From assembly GCA_040219275.1 (NCBI GenBank), contig JAVJSU010000007.1, positions 434,001-498,000 on the forward strand: a stretch of 64,000 nt of DNA, in the 5' to 3' direction. How positions within the stretch are numbered: position 1 is the first letter of the stretch; the number at the start of each line of letters is the position of its first letter. The position numbers were made by a program, and so were the translations under genes. The stretch is from JAVJSU01 sp040219275. GTDB lineage: Bacteria > Chloroflexota > Anaerolineae > Aggregatilineales > Phototrophicaceae. This document shows, piece after piece, positions 24,485 to 33,722 of this stretch. The notes under the pieces were generated by a model. That model saw only the letters and a list, made by a program, of their open reading frames with translations. It was not told the DNA's origin and ran no database searches.

Positions 24485-25567
24485 TTAATTTTGGGGATCA
24501 TTATTAGGAGCAATCGTAGACTCATCATCTTTATAGAGTTCAACCAGCATGTTGGTCATCAGGCTAGAGACATAACGTACCGTGCTAATCGCCCGCCCAT
24601 AATTGATATGTGTAGGACCAAACACGCCGACTGTGCCGGTCATCTGCCCCGGAATGCCGTAGCGTCCCATGACCATGCTCAACTGGTTGAGTTCTTGCCT
24701 GCCTTCGCCCGCGACGATCACTTTGATGTCGTCCAAAAACGGATCAAGCAGGTCGTTTAGGACAAGGTTGATGAATGCCTTTTCCTCTAATAAACGCACC
24801 GCCTGTTGCGCGCCTTCGCCATCTGGAAATGACGAAATAATGTCGCTCAAGCCTTCTCGATAAATGAGACGCACCTGATTATTGTCCGAGCGATCCATAA
24901 TTTCTGCCGCCAGTTCGACGACTTCTCGCTCCAATAAATTCAGCTTGACGGCTTTCATTCGCAAGTCGTTAGCATAGAGGTCAATGCAAACAGTGTTGAT
25001 GTAATTGGCGACTTCTGCCAGTCTGGTTTGGGGAACGGGTTCGGCGAGGTTGAGCATCCGTTGATGTACCGTCCCGCCGTGCATGACCAGCACCATCAGT
25101 ACCAAACGCCCCTGAATAGCGATCAGTTCGACGTGCTTAAAACGGCTGGTTTCTGCGATGGGTGGCGTGACGATGGACGCGCTTCGGGTGATGCGTGCCA
25201 ACAGACTCGCCGCGACGCGCATCCATTGCTCCGAGGCGAGCGGTAACGTCTGGAATTTTTCTGAGATATAGGTTTGCTCGGTCTGGCTCAAGTCACCATT
25301 TTTGACCAATCGCTGGACGAAATAACGATAGCCTTTTTCTGTAGGTACGCGTCCCGCAGAGGTATGCGGTGCGGAAATATAGCCTAGTTCATCCAATGTA
25401 GCGAGATCATTGCGGATCGTCGCGGAACTGACGCTGAGTCCGGCATTCTCCATGAGATATTTGGAGCTAACCGGCTCCTGTTTCGACGTATAGGCGGTGA
25501 CTACGGAAGCAAGCAGTTGCTCCTGTCTTCGGCTCAGTTCTGATTCAGAAGTAGTATTTTCTGTCAT
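24485..25567 (-). CDS. hrcA: heat-inducible transcription repressor HrcA
   Basis: A 360-residue repressor of class I heat-shock genes. The N-terminal winged helix contains VSSATIRNDLATLDELGYISAPHTSAGRVPT, the hallmark of HrcA, followed by a GAF-like domain and the inserted dimerising domain. HrcA normally binds the CIRCE inverted repeat and is kept active by GroEL. I find no recognisable CIRCE element upstream of hrcA, grpE or dnaK, so its target may be groESL elsewhere, or the operator has diverged. It is the first gene of the cluster, with a promoter at 25614-25642. Confidence 0.95.
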   Translation of the reverse strand: MTENTTSESELSRRQEQLLASVVTAYTSKQEPVSSKYLMENAGLSVSSATIRNDLATLDELGYISAPHTSAGRVPTEKGYRYFVQRLVKNGDLSQTEQTYISEKFQTLPLASEQWMRVAASLLARITRSASIVTPPIAETSRFKHVELIAIQGRLVLMVLVMHGGTVHQRMLNLAEPVPQTRLAEVANYINTVCIDLYANDLRMKAVKLNLLEREVVELAAEIMDRSDNNQVRLIYREGLSDIISSFPDGEGAQQAVRLLEEKAFINLVLNDLLDPFLDDIKVIVAGEGRQELNQLSMVMGRYGIPGQMTGTVGVFGPTHINYGRAISTVRYVSSLMTNMLVELYKDDESTIAPNNDPQN

Positions 25568-25613
25568 TTATTGGTTACGCTTTGTCCTATAGCACTACAC
25601 AGCAGTTTGATTC

Positions 25614-25642
25614 ATCTTACCATGCAGAAAAAACGTCGTCAA
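25614..25642 (-). promoter_or_regulatory. promoter of hrcA (minus strand)
   Basis: On the minus strand TTGACG (25637-25642), 17 bases and TAAGAT (25614-25619), about 45 bases before the hrcA start. It is divergent from the trxA promoter. Confidence 0.6.
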
Positions 25643-25656
25643 AATCACATATGACA

Positions 25657-25685
25657 TTCGCATAAGAATGGGTAAGGTGTATTAT
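25657..25685 (+). promoter_or_regulatory. possible promoter of trxA
   Basis: TTCGCA (25657-25662), 17 bases, TATTAT (25680-25685). Four of six and five of six positions match the sigma70 boxes. Confidence 0.45.
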
Positions 25686-25784
25686 GCTGGATGCGTCTAA
25701 TGTGTATGAGCAAATGACATCATCTAAAGTTCGGGGATGTTGATTAATGTTACCCGATCAAAATAATGAGGAGTGAAACGTAAC

Positions 25785-26111
25785 ATGGGTGAAAAAACCG
25801 TAGAAATTAACGAAGCAAATTTCGACACGGATGTACTGAATTCCGACAAGCCCGTTTTGATTGATTTCTGGGCGACCTGGTGTGGTCCGTGTAAGATGAT
25901 CGCGCCGCTGGTTGATGAAATTGCGACAGACTATGAGGGTCAGCTGGTTGTTGGCAAGGTAGATGCTGACGAAAATCAGAACATCATGATGAAGTATGGC
26001 ATTATGGGTATCCCGACCTTGATTCTGTTCAAAGGTGGAGAACCCGTCGCCCGTGTAACTGGCTTCCAGCCGAAGGACAAGTTACTCAGCAAAATTACGC
26101 CACACCTCTAA
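25785..26111 (+). CDS. trxA: thioredoxin
   Basis: A 108-residue thioredoxin, the general protein disulfide reductase. The active-site WCGPC lies near residue 31 in the strand-helix DFWATWCGPCKMIAP, and the cis-proline loop is IMGIPTLILFKGG. The start is ATG 25785 rather than an in-frame GTG at 25773, because GAGGAG at 25768-25773 would overlap the latter. It stands alone between hrcA and the sensor kinase, with a strong shared terminator downstream. Confidence 0.96.
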   Translation: MGEKTVEINEANFDTDVLNSDKPVLIDFWATWCGPCKMIAPLVDEIATDYEGQLVVGKVDADENQNIMMKYGIMGIPTLILFKGGEPVARVTGFQPKDKLLSKITPHL

Positions 26112-26143
26112 ACGCAATCAAATTTGCTAAAACCGGATAAAAC

Positions 26144-26182
26144 AATCGCCCGTGAGACAGCTTCTCGCGGGCGATTTTGATT
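26144..26182. terminator. terminator between trxA and the sensor kinase
   Basis: A 14-bp stem with one wobble pair (26144-26157 with 26163-26176) and a 5-nt loop, followed by TTTTGATT on the plus strand. It lies between convergent genes and may stop both transcripts. Confidence 0.85.
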
Positions 26183-26214
26183 CTATTCAAGCCGTTAATT
26201 GATTGGCGAAATGG

Positions 26215-29200
26215 CTAATCTGTGCCGTGTTCGATCATCGGAATCTGCTGGGTTTGCTGTGGATCACGCGGGGCAAGCGGGATGACAAAAGCAAAGCGCG
26301 TCCCCTCATCAATTTCACTCTCCACCCAGACCTCACCATTATGTCCTTCGATGATGCGCTTGGTGATAATCATACCCAAGCCCGTGCCTTTTTCACTTTT
26401 CGCGTTATCACTACGGAAGTAATCTTCGCGGAACAGGCGCTTGAGGTCATCCGCACTCATACCGCGTCCGGTATCGGAAACCGAAATCTCCATGACCGTG
26501 CCCAGATTCTTGTTTTTGCTCGTGATGTAGCGCGGGCGTACCACTGCATCAAGCGTGATGGTTGCACCGGGCGGGCTGTATTTATAGGCATTGCTGACGA
26601 AGTTGGTCAACACCTGAATCAGCTTATTATTATCCGCCATAATCAGCGGCAAATCCTCGTTGATATTATTGACAATCGTCTGTTCTTTTTCATCCAACTG
26701 GCTCTGGAAGGGGATCAACGTGTCTTCGATGATCTTATCCAGCCGAACCGGTTCAGCATCAATCGGGAATTTACCCGCATCAGAACGGGCAATATCGCGC
26801 AGATCGTCAATAATGCTCTGCATCCGGTTGGCGTTGTTTTGTATAATGCCGATGAAATCTTTAACCTGATCAGGATTTAGCTGGTCATACATAGAGCTTG
26901 TTAAGGTTGCGGCATAGCCCTTGACGGAGGTCAGCGGATTCTTAAGCTCATGTGCCGCAAAGCCGACGAACTCACTCTTGGTTTCATTGGCGCTGGCAAC
27001 CTGTTCGTAGAGCAGGGCGTTCGCTAATGCGATGGATGCTTGTTCCGCGATACGCATAACTGCCGCTTGATCGAGCAAGTTAAAGCGTGGTTCCCTGGTC
27101 TTTTCCAGCACTAAAAGCGCGTTGATCGTGTTACCGGACATCAGCGGCACGGTGATCTGGCTTAACGCACCCGGCAACCCTGCAAGATAATCAGGATCAA
27201 TGGCGACATCCGGCGCAAGATCAGGCTGGCGGGTACGCATCACACGCTTGACGATACCGGCTTCTAGCTCCCACGCATCACCATTAAATACGCCTTCAGG
27301 AAATTGATGTTCCTCATAGCCATGGATACTCACGATGCGTAAATAGCTTTCGTCTTCATTGACGATTGCCAGCAATCCGGCGAAAGAAGTCGTACGCTTC
27401 ATGGCTTCTTTAACGGTTACTTCCGCTACACCGCGCACATCCAATGATTTACTGAGTGCTTCCGAGAAGCGCTGAAGATCTTCGAGTTCCTGCACGCGTG
27501 TTTTCAGCGCCTGATCGGTTTCCTGGAACAAACGGGCATTTTCAAGCGCAATCGCCGCCTGACCCGCAAAGGTCGTCAATAATTCTTGATCGTCACTACC
27601 GTAAAGCGTGCCATCCAATTTGTTGATGACTTCCAGTACGCCGATAACCCCTTCTTTCGCGGTCAGTGGAACAGCCAGCAACGAATTTGTGCGGAAGGTC
27701 TCTTCGACTTCGCCTTCAAAGCGGGTGTCTTGCGAAATATCGTTGGAAATGATCGGTTCGCCGCCTTCAGCCACCTCACCGACGATACCATAGCCCGGTG
27801 GTAAGCGTGTGCCGATCAAATCTTTTGGTCCCCCAACAGAGGCTTTAAATTCGAGATCGCCTGAACCGTCCTGCACAATGAGGAGCAGAGACCCTGCTTC
27901 TGCGTTCAGGATGTTCACTGCTTCGCTGGTGATTAGCTCCAGCAACTGCTCAATGTTTTCTTCAGATTCTACCAGTCGACGGCTAATGTCATTGAGTGCG
28001 CCAAGCTGACGCGCTCTGACGTTGGCTTCAGTAAATAGTCGCGCCTGATAGAGCGATGCCGCCGCGAGTGTGCCAATATCACTAAAAACCTGTAACTGGG
28101 CATCACTGAAGGTCTTGTTAGGGTTGGAATCCCCGATTGCCATAACGCCGAGTGTACCCGTACCGGCAATCAGCGGAACACCCATCCATGCGGTAGTATC
28201 CGGGCTTTCATAGCGAATTGGAAAGTTTTGCCGCGTCATCTCGCGTCCATAATCCGCGACTTTAATGGCGCGTGAATGTGTGATGATCTCGCTAAACAGA
28301 TCGTTCCCTGCCATCCAGCGCATATTTTCTTTGGCATCGTCACGTTCATCGTTTTCAAGGAAGAAGGCATAGTGAAGTTGCTTCGTTTCCATTTCATACA
28401 AAACGATGTAGAAAAACGGTGCAGAGATAATGCGTTCCGTCTGGGTGACGATCAATTCAAGCAGATCGTCCGGTTCAATCGTGAAGTTCACCGCCTGACT
28501 GACCTTACTGAGTACGTTCAGTTGGTTCACCTGTTGTTCATAGGTGGCGATAACCTGTGCGCGTTCAATACCGATGCTTACCTGCGCCGCTAGATTATTC
28601 ACGAAGCGGACTTCTTCAAAGCTGTACATGGGTGCAACGGAACGAGGCGGTCCGATCACCTTAAAACCGATTGGCATTGTCTCGTTTTTACCCAACCCGA
28701 TGATCATCGTGCTACGTAGGATGTTTAAACGGGCTTTATCCACGCGTAATTCTGAGGGCCAGGGTACGCCCGGTTCTAAGCAGAAGACCTGCTGGTCACC
28801 TTTTAGCAATTGAATCACACCGCTATCAGCCATGAAGCTCAAATCTGTATTTGATTTGCTATCTGGCACATAGCTATCAGTCTGCGTGTCTAATAAGAAC
28901 GTGAATTGACTGGCGGGTTGAATTGTATCGTTGAGGATACGTTCAAATAATCTCAGAATTTCACCGGTCTTGTTCAACGATGTGAGCACGGTTGTAAACG
29001 ATTCAAGATGATTCTGATAGTTGCGACGCTTCTTGAAGTAAATGTCATCCACGCGGTTTTGAATGCGAGTACGGATGGGGATAAATCCAGCGGAAATCGT
29101 AAAGATAACGAGCGCGATAATCAACGGATCATCCGCGCTGAAGTTGTCGGTGATGAATTGTGTCGCGCCAAGTACCAGCAAGAAATAACCCACGACCAGC

Positions 29201-30450
29201 GCCAGCGCTAGAATCCCGTATGTGATTCCCTGACTGATAATTCTATCTGTATCAAAATGTCGATATTGCAAGACAGAATATGCCAGACTGAGCGCAATGG
29301 TGAGCAAGAACGGCATGGTTGTTTCAATGCTAAAGGGAAATGCCACATTTGGATCAAAGCCGGGCATCATGCCACCAATGCCCGTAATCAATTGTGCCAA
29401 TGCCCAGACTGCGCCGGGTACTAGCGCCAATGAAACGCCAATTAATACGGTGTTTGCTTGATCTCTTGTAACGGAGTCTGTGGCGTGAACACGCTGATAA
29501 AATACGAGAAGCGCGCCCATGACGAACACAGACAAGATGATGGCGAGGGTTGCTAGCCGCACACTCAGGTTAAAGTTATCGCCTGTCTCAGCGTTAAACA
29601 GGCTAATCAAATATAGTGCAAAGCCAATCGAAGCCACAAACGGTATGAAGCGCATACGTGGCTCACGGTACAGAAAATACATCGGGTTCGGGAACAATAT
29701 GCCGATAGAGAAGAACATCCCCGTCAATATTGCCGCCGCCGCCAACCAGACCGGTATAAATAGGTGGGTTGAGCCGACATCAAAAATACCGACCATGCCC
29801 GTCCCTAGTGCAAGGCAGGTAATCGCGGCGATAAATGCGACAGGTTCCGCAGGGCGAAGGCGGATAATTGCCATTGCAGTGATAATCACAAAAATGCCGG
29901 AGAAGAACGGAATAACGAAAAACGCGAAGAAATCACGATCAGGGAGTGGCGTAAGGCTATAGGCGACTTCACAAGTTGAAACACCAGATTCCGGCAGACT
30001 GCATAACGTTTCATCCAGCACATCGCCGGAATTTACGGCACGCTCAAAGCCGATGATTGCCTGAATCTGCCCGTTTTCACCAAGCGCCTCAGGTGTATTG
30101 GCTAGTCTGCCCAGCACATCAATATAATTTGCGCCGAAATCAGGAAGTACATTTTCGCCATTGATGCTGACAATGCGATCACCTGTTTGTAAGCCTGCAC
30201 GGTGACCCGCCCACGAATTATCGGTTGTAGATTGTCCGGCGGAGACATTCATGGTATGGGCGACCATTACGCCCAAAAAGGGTTTGTCCCGCCAGTCCAA
30301 TGCTTCCGTCAAATAGATGGCTGATAACGCCAGTGTACAAACTGCCAGCAACACCAATAAACCAAAGCGTAACCGTTGCCCTAAGGTTGTAAGTTCTGCC
30401 AAAAATCCATTAGAAGTTGCCGTAATGCTGGTTGTCGGCGCAACTCTCAT
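26215..30450 (-). CDS. large membrane sensor histidine kinase (PDZ, multi-TM, four GAF domains)
   Basis: A 1411-residue sensor kinase. One membrane span (about 29-48) precedes an extracytoplasmic PDZ-like domain (about 55-140, with AGLQTGDRIVSINGE). A block of eight or nine hydrophobic spans (about 172-458) resembles the membrane part of ComP-type sensors. Then come GAF-type domains at about 490-630, 645-800, 820-975 and 990-1145, a HisKA domain with the phosphoacceptor His at about 1167 (FAAHELKNPL), and an HATPase domain with DTGRGM and GTGLGM boxes (about 1275-1395). No response regulator is adjacent, so it is an orphan kinase. Input could be a peptide, a membrane state or a small ligand. 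Confidence 0.88.
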   Translation of the reverse strand: MRVAPTTSITATSNGFLAELTTLGQRLRFGLLVLLAVCTLALSAIYLTEALDWRDKPFLGVMVAHTMNVSAGQSTTDNSWAGHRAGLQTGDRIVSINGENVLPDFGANYIDVLGRLANTPEALGENGQIQAIIGFERAVNSGDVLDETLCSLPESGVSTCEVAYSLTPLPDRDFFAFFVIPFFSGIFVIITAMAIIRLRPAEPVAFIAAITCLALGTGMVGIFDVGSTHLFIPVWLAAAAILTGMFFSIGILFPNPMYFLYREPRMRFIPFVASIGFALYLISLFNAETGDNFNLSVRLATLAIILSVFVMGALLVFYQRVHATDSVTRDQANTVLIGVSLALVPGAVWALAQLITGIGGMMPGFDPNVAFPFSIETTMPFLLTIALSLAYSVLQYRHFDTDRIISQGITYGILALALVVGYFLLVLGATQFITDNFSADDPLIIALVIFTISAGFIPIRTRIQNRVDDIYFKKRRNYQNHLESFTTVLTSLNKTGEILRLFERILNDTIQPASQFTFLLDTQTDSYVPDSKSNTDLSFMADSGVIQLLKGDQQVFCLEPGVPWPSELRVDKARLNILRSTMIIGLGKNETMPIGFKVIGPPRSVAPMYSFEEVRFVNNLAAQVSIGIERAQVIATYEQQVNQLNVLSKVSQAVNFTIEPDDLLELIVTQTERIISAPFFYIVLYEMETKQLHYAFFLENDERDDAKENMRWMAGNDLFSEIITHSRAIKVADYGREMTRQNFPIRYESPDTTAWMGVPLIAGTGTLGVMAIGDSNPNKTFSDAQLQVFSDIGTLAAASLYQARLFTEANVRARQLGALNDISRRLVESEENIEQLLELITSEAVNILNAEAGSLLLIVQDGSGDLEFKASVGGPKDLIGTRLPPGYGIVGEVAEGGEPIISNDISQDTRFEGEVEETFRTNSLLAVPLTAKEGVIGVLEVINKLDGTLYGSDDQELLTTFAGQAAIALENARLFQETDQALKTRVQELEDLQRFSEALSKSLDVRGVAEVTVKEAMKRTTSFAGLLAIVNEDESYLRIVSIHGYEEHQFPEGVFNGDAWELEAGIVKRVMRTRQPDLAPDVAIDPDYLAGLPGALSQITVPLMSGNTINALLVLEKTREPRFNLLDQAAVMRIAEQASIALANALLYEQVASANETKSEFVGFAAHELKNPLTSVKGYAATLTSSMYDQLNPDQVKDFIGIIQNNANRMQSIIDDLRDIARSDAGKFPIDAEPVRLDKIIEDTLIPFQSQLDEKEQTIVNNINEDLPLIMADNNKLIQVLTNFVSNAYKYSPPGATITLDAVVRPRYITSKNKNLGTVMEISVSDTGRGMSADDLKRLFREDYFRSDNAKSEKGTGLGMIITKRIIEGHNGEVWVESEIDEGTRFAFVIPLAPRDPQQTQQIPMIEHGTD

Positions 30451-30564
30451 CGGTGTATTTCCGTTTCACATTTGTAACCATTTCATAATTTTAACACATC
30501 TATTGGTTTTAAATAACAAAAAACAATTTGGTTTTGGTTTGTTTGTGCCTTATGAGTGCCAATT

Positions 30565-30573
30565 TGCTATAAT
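30565..30573 (+). promoter_or_regulatory. extended -10 promoter before the B12-binding subunit gene
   Basis: TGC followed by TATAAT (30568-30573) forms an extended -10 element about 75 bases before the ATG at 30648. No good -35 is seen at the usual distance, which extended -10 promoters tolerate. Confidence 0.5.
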
Positions 30574-30647
30574 AACGCGGTAAAGGATGAGGTCTCGTGC
30601 GGATTTTTAAGGTCTTGCGAGAAATTTCATGAGATAAGGGGCACCAA

Positions 30648-31079
30648 ATGACAGGGCGAAAGATTCGCATTCTGATTGCCAAACCCGGTTTAGATGGGCA
30701 TGATCGCGGTGCAAAAGTGATTGCACGGGCATTGCGCGATACTGGTTTTGAGGTGGTATACACAGGCTTACGTCAGACTCCGCAGATGATTGCTGAAGCG
30801 GCATTGCAGGAAGACGTAGATGTTGTGGGCTTGAGTATCCTCAGCGGGGCGCACATGACGCTCGTTCCCGTTATCCGGGAGGCGATGAATGCCAGCGAAC
30901 TTGAAGATGTGCCGATTATAATTGGCGGGATCATCCCTGATGATGACCGCCCGAAGTTAGAAGCGTTCGGTGTAAGAGGCATCTTCGGTCCTGGCACGGA
31001 TACAGAAGCTATCGCCACGCATATCCGTGCATTGGTAAGCTCTCAAGATGAATCGCCGAATTTAGAAGGCACGGCATGA
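30648..31079 (+). CDS. cobalamin-binding subunit of a B12-dependent acyl-CoA mutase
   Basis: A 143-residue stand-alone B12-binding domain, the small subunit of split methylmalonyl-/isobutyryl-CoA mutases. The base-off/His-on signature is intact: DGHDRG at residues 16-21 (with His18 the lower axial ligand), SIL at 63-65 and GG at 93-94. The ATG lies after a GATAAGGGGC region. The stop overlaps the meaB start (ATGA at 31076-31079), so the pair is translationally coupled. The large catalytic subunit is not adjacent; the only candidate in the window is at 59189-60871. Confidence 0.88.
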   Translation: MTGRKIRILIAKPGLDGHDRGAKVIARALRDTGFEVVYTGLRQTPQMIAEAALQEDVDVVGLSILSGAHMTLVPVIREAMNASELEDVPIIIGGIIPDDDRPKLEAFGVRGIFGPGTDTEAIATHIRALVSSQDESPNLEGTA

Positions 31080-32104
31080 CAGATCTAGCCGAAGGGGTTT
31101 TAAACGGAAGCCGTCGGGCATTGGCGCGGCTTCTTACGAAAGTCGAAAATGAACGTGCGGCAGTACAGGCTGATCTTGCAACATTATTCAAACAAACCGG
31201 AAACGCATGGATAATCGGCATCACAGGCGCACCCGGCACTGGCAAAAGTACCCTCGTAAATGCGATGGCGAAGGCGTATCGTCAGCAAAATAAAACCGTC
31301 GCCATTCTTGCAATAGACCCCACAAGCCCATTTTCAGGCGGCGCAATACTTGGTGATCGCATCCGTATGCGTGATTTATCCGGCGATACTGGCGTATTTA
31401 TCCGCAGTATGGCAACGCGGGGGAGTTTGGGCGGGTTGTCACGGTCTGCGCGTGATGCAATCCGCGTGATGGATGCCGCCGGATTTGATGTTGTACTGGT
31501 GGAAACAGTCGGCGCGGGGCAGAGCGAAATTGATATTGTCCGCACCGCACAGACCACGCTGGTTGTAGAAGCGCCCGGTCTGGGGGATGATGTGCAGGCG
31601 ATCAAAGCGGGCATTCTGGAAATCGCCGATATTCTGGTCGTCAATAAAGCAGATCGTCCCGGTTCGACGAACACCTTACGCGCACTAAAAACGATGCTTG
31701 ATCTCGGTCATCCGGCATCACGGATGCAAATGATGGCGCATCATGGCGACTTTTTACACGTAGAGCACAGCACGACCACCCATGAAAATTTTTGGTTGCC
31801 GCCGGTTGTTCAAACGGTTGCCAGCGCAGAAATGGCGGATTCTGGTGTGCCGGAACTGCTAGAGGCGATTAATACCCACCGCGAGTATCTGGAAACGGCA
31901 CATATATCTACACAATTAGAACAACAGCGTATACAAATTGAACTCTACGATCTGTTACAATCAGCACTCATGCACCAATTCTTAGAGACATTGCCTGAAA
32001 CAATGATCCGTGATCTGGTTGAGCAGGTGCAACAGCGTGAAATTGACCCGCATCAGGCAGTGCGTCAATTATTGCGTCGTACAGAGAACGTTACGGAGGT
32101 TTAA
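31076..32104 (+). CDS. meaB: MeaB/ArgK-type GTPase chaperone of a B12-dependent mutase
   Basis: A 342-residue G3E-family GTPase that gates cofactor loading and protects B12-dependent acyl-CoA mutases from inactivation. The P-loop GITGAPGTGKSTLVN is at about residues 48-62, the switch region includes DPTSPFSGGAILGDR, VETVGAGQSE follows, and the base-specificity motif is NKADRPG. The C-terminal helices (about 270-342) are the dimerisation arm. It is coupled to the B12-binding subunit by a four-base overlap. The name argK is a historical misnomer for this family. Confidence 0.93.
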   Translation: MTDLAEGVLNGSRRALARLLTKVENERAAVQADLATLFKQTGNAWIIGITGAPGTGKSTLVNAMAKAYRQQNKTVAILAIDPTSPFSGGAILGDRIRMRDLSGDTGVFIRSMATRGSLGGLSRSARDAIRVMDAAGFDVVLVETVGAGQSEIDIVRTAQTTLVVEAPGLGDDVQAIKAGILEIADILVVNKADRPGSTNTLRALKTMLDLGHPASRMQMMAHHGDFLHVEHSTTTHENFWLPPVVQTVASAEMADSGVPELLEAINTHREYLETAHISTQLEQQRIQIELYDLLQSALMHQFLETLPETMIRDLVEQVQQREIDPHQAVRQLLRRTENVTEV

Positions 32105-32282
32105 ACGTACGGGCTATTTGCAAGACAATACACAAAAAGTATTTTAAAGGCGTATCCACATTAATATTGTCATTCCGGTAAAATCATGACTTTTGGGGAA
32201 GTGTGTTTTGCAAGAGAAAATTCCGGGTACGAAGTATTACCGCAACGTGACTTCACAAGTCCTATCGAGGAGCAACATAGGT

Positions 32283-33230
32283 ATGCGTTTTGGCGACATT
32301 AAATTGTTCTGCGGTTCATCTGCACCTGAACTAGGCGGGGAAATTGCGTCTTATCTCGGCATTCGTCCGGGAGCATATATACGAACAGCCTTTTCTAACG
32401 AGAATATTTTTATCCGGCTAGAAGAATCTGTGCGCGGTCAGGATGTCTATTTGCTCCAGACGATGTCCTCCCCTGTGCATGATAATTTTATGGAAATGCT
32501 CATCATGGTGGATGCCCTCAAGCGCGATTCTGCGTGGCGCATCAATGTCGTCGTGCCGTATCTATCGTATGGGCGTTCCGACAAAAAAGACCAACCGCGT
32601 GTGCCGATTAGCGCCCGTTTGATTGCTAATATGATTGAAGCGGCGGGAGCAGATCGCTATATTACGATTGACCTGCACGCGGGGCAAATTCAAGGCTTCT
32701 TTAACATTCCCGGTGATGCGCTGACCGCCTTCTATTTGCTGAGTGATTACGTCATCAGTAAGGGCATTGAAGATTTAACAGTGGTCTCCACTGATCTCGG
32801 TTATGCCAAGCAAGCGCGTAACTGGGGTGAAAAACTGGGCGTTCCTGTCGCCTTGGTAGAAAAACGGCGCGTGGACAATAAAGAAAATCCTGAAGCACTC
32901 TCTGTAATAGGTAGCGTGGAAGGGCGTAACGTCTTGCTGGTTGATGATGAAGTGAATACCGGCGGGAGTGTCGTCAATGCCGTCAAGGTACTGCGTGAGA
33001 ACGGCGCGAAAGATGTTTATCTGGCATTTACACATGGATTCCTCGTAGACAAAAGTTATCAGCGTCTTCGTGCGCTTGACCTGAAAGAAATCATCGCCAC
33101 TAACACCCTGCCGATTGACCCTGACAAAGTGCTCCCCAATATGACCATTCTCTCCGTCGGTCCGATGTTGGCGGAAGTGATAAAACGCGCTCACGAAGGG
33201 CGTAGCGTGGGTGAACTGTTCGACGAATAA
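32283..33230 (+). CDS. prs: ribose-phosphate pyrophosphokinase (PRPP synthetase)
   Basis: A 315-residue class I PRPP synthetase, which makes PRPP from ribose-5-phosphate and ATP for nucleotide, His and Trp synthesis. The start at 32283 matches the usual N-terminus (KLFCGSSAPELGGEIA) and follows GGAG at 32267; the open frame extends 30 codons upstream but that part looks untranslated. Visible motifs are the PYLSYGRSDKKDQPRVPISAR segment, the ITIDLHAGQIQGFF region and the PRPP loop LLVDDEVNTGG. The usual RQDR of the catalytic flap is replaced by RSDKKD, a minor variation. The terminator follows at 33243. Confidence 0.93.
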   Translation: MRFGDIKLFCGSSAPELGGEIASYLGIRPGAYIRTAFSNENIFIRLEESVRGQDVYLLQTMSSPVHDNFMEMLIMVDALKRDSAWRINVVVPYLSYGRSDKKDQPRVPISARLIANMIEAAGADRYITIDLHAGQIQGFFNIPGDALTAFYLLSDYVISKGIEDLTVVSTDLGYAKQARNWGEKLGVPVALVEKRRVDNKENPEALSVIGSVEGRNVLLVDDEVNTGGSVVNAVKVLRENGAKDVYLAFTHGFLVDKSYQRLRALDLKEIIATNTLPIDPDKVLPNMTILSVGPMLAEVIKRAHEGRSVGELFDE

Positions 33231-33242
33231 ACCACGATTTTA

Positions 33243-33280
33243 ATGCCGGATAGAGTCTGATCGCCTGTCCGGCATCTTTT
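33243..33280 (+). terminator. terminator after prs
   Basis: ATGCCGGA (33243-33250) and TCCGGCAT (33268-33275) form a perfect 8-bp stem followed by CTTTTG. Confidence 0.75.
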
Positions 33281-33387
33281 GTCCTAACCAATCTATCCCA
33301 CATTAGCGTAGGGCAGTTTGTGCGATGTCGCCTATAATCCACGCATTAGTTTCGATTTTCTGCTCAAGATGTGAAATGGGTGATACG

Positions 33388-33717
33388 ATGCAACTCTGGA
33401 ATATTCTACAAATTGCGATTGCACAGGCGAACGCAACGTATGAGGAATTTTTGCGCGTTCCGGCGATGAGCATGGGGATTTACAAATTGCCCGCAGGTGG
33501 CACTGATCCACAATCACCACACACCGAAGATGAAGCCTATTATGTGGTGAGCGGGCGGGCTAACTTTGTGGTCGAAGGCGAGACGAAAGCCATCTCGCCC
33601 GGTATGCTTCTGTTTGTGCCTGCACATGCCGATCATCGCTTTAAGGACATCACCGAAGATTTGACTCTACTCGTTTTCTTCGCGCCTCCTGAGGGATCAC
33701 ACACAGTTGCAGGATGA
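33388..33717 (+). CDS. cupin domain protein
   Basis: A 109-residue single-domain cupin. The first metal-binding motif reads PHTEDEAYYVVSG, with His and Glu in the expected places, and the second motif is PAHADHRFKD, with the third His. Small cupins of this type are sugar isomerase-like or dioxygenase-like, and the substrate cannot be told. The ATG at 33388 follows GGGTG; the open frame extends further upstream without a ribosome-binding site. It stands alone between prs and a Uma2-type gene on the opposite strand, five bases away from the latter's stop. Confidence 0.78.
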   Translation: MQLWNILQIAIAQANATYEEFLRVPAMSMGIYKLPAGGTDPQSPHTEDEAYYVVSGRANFVVEGETKAISPGMLLFVPAHADHRFKDITEDLTLLVFFAPPEGSHTVAG

Positions 33718-33722
33718 TTATT

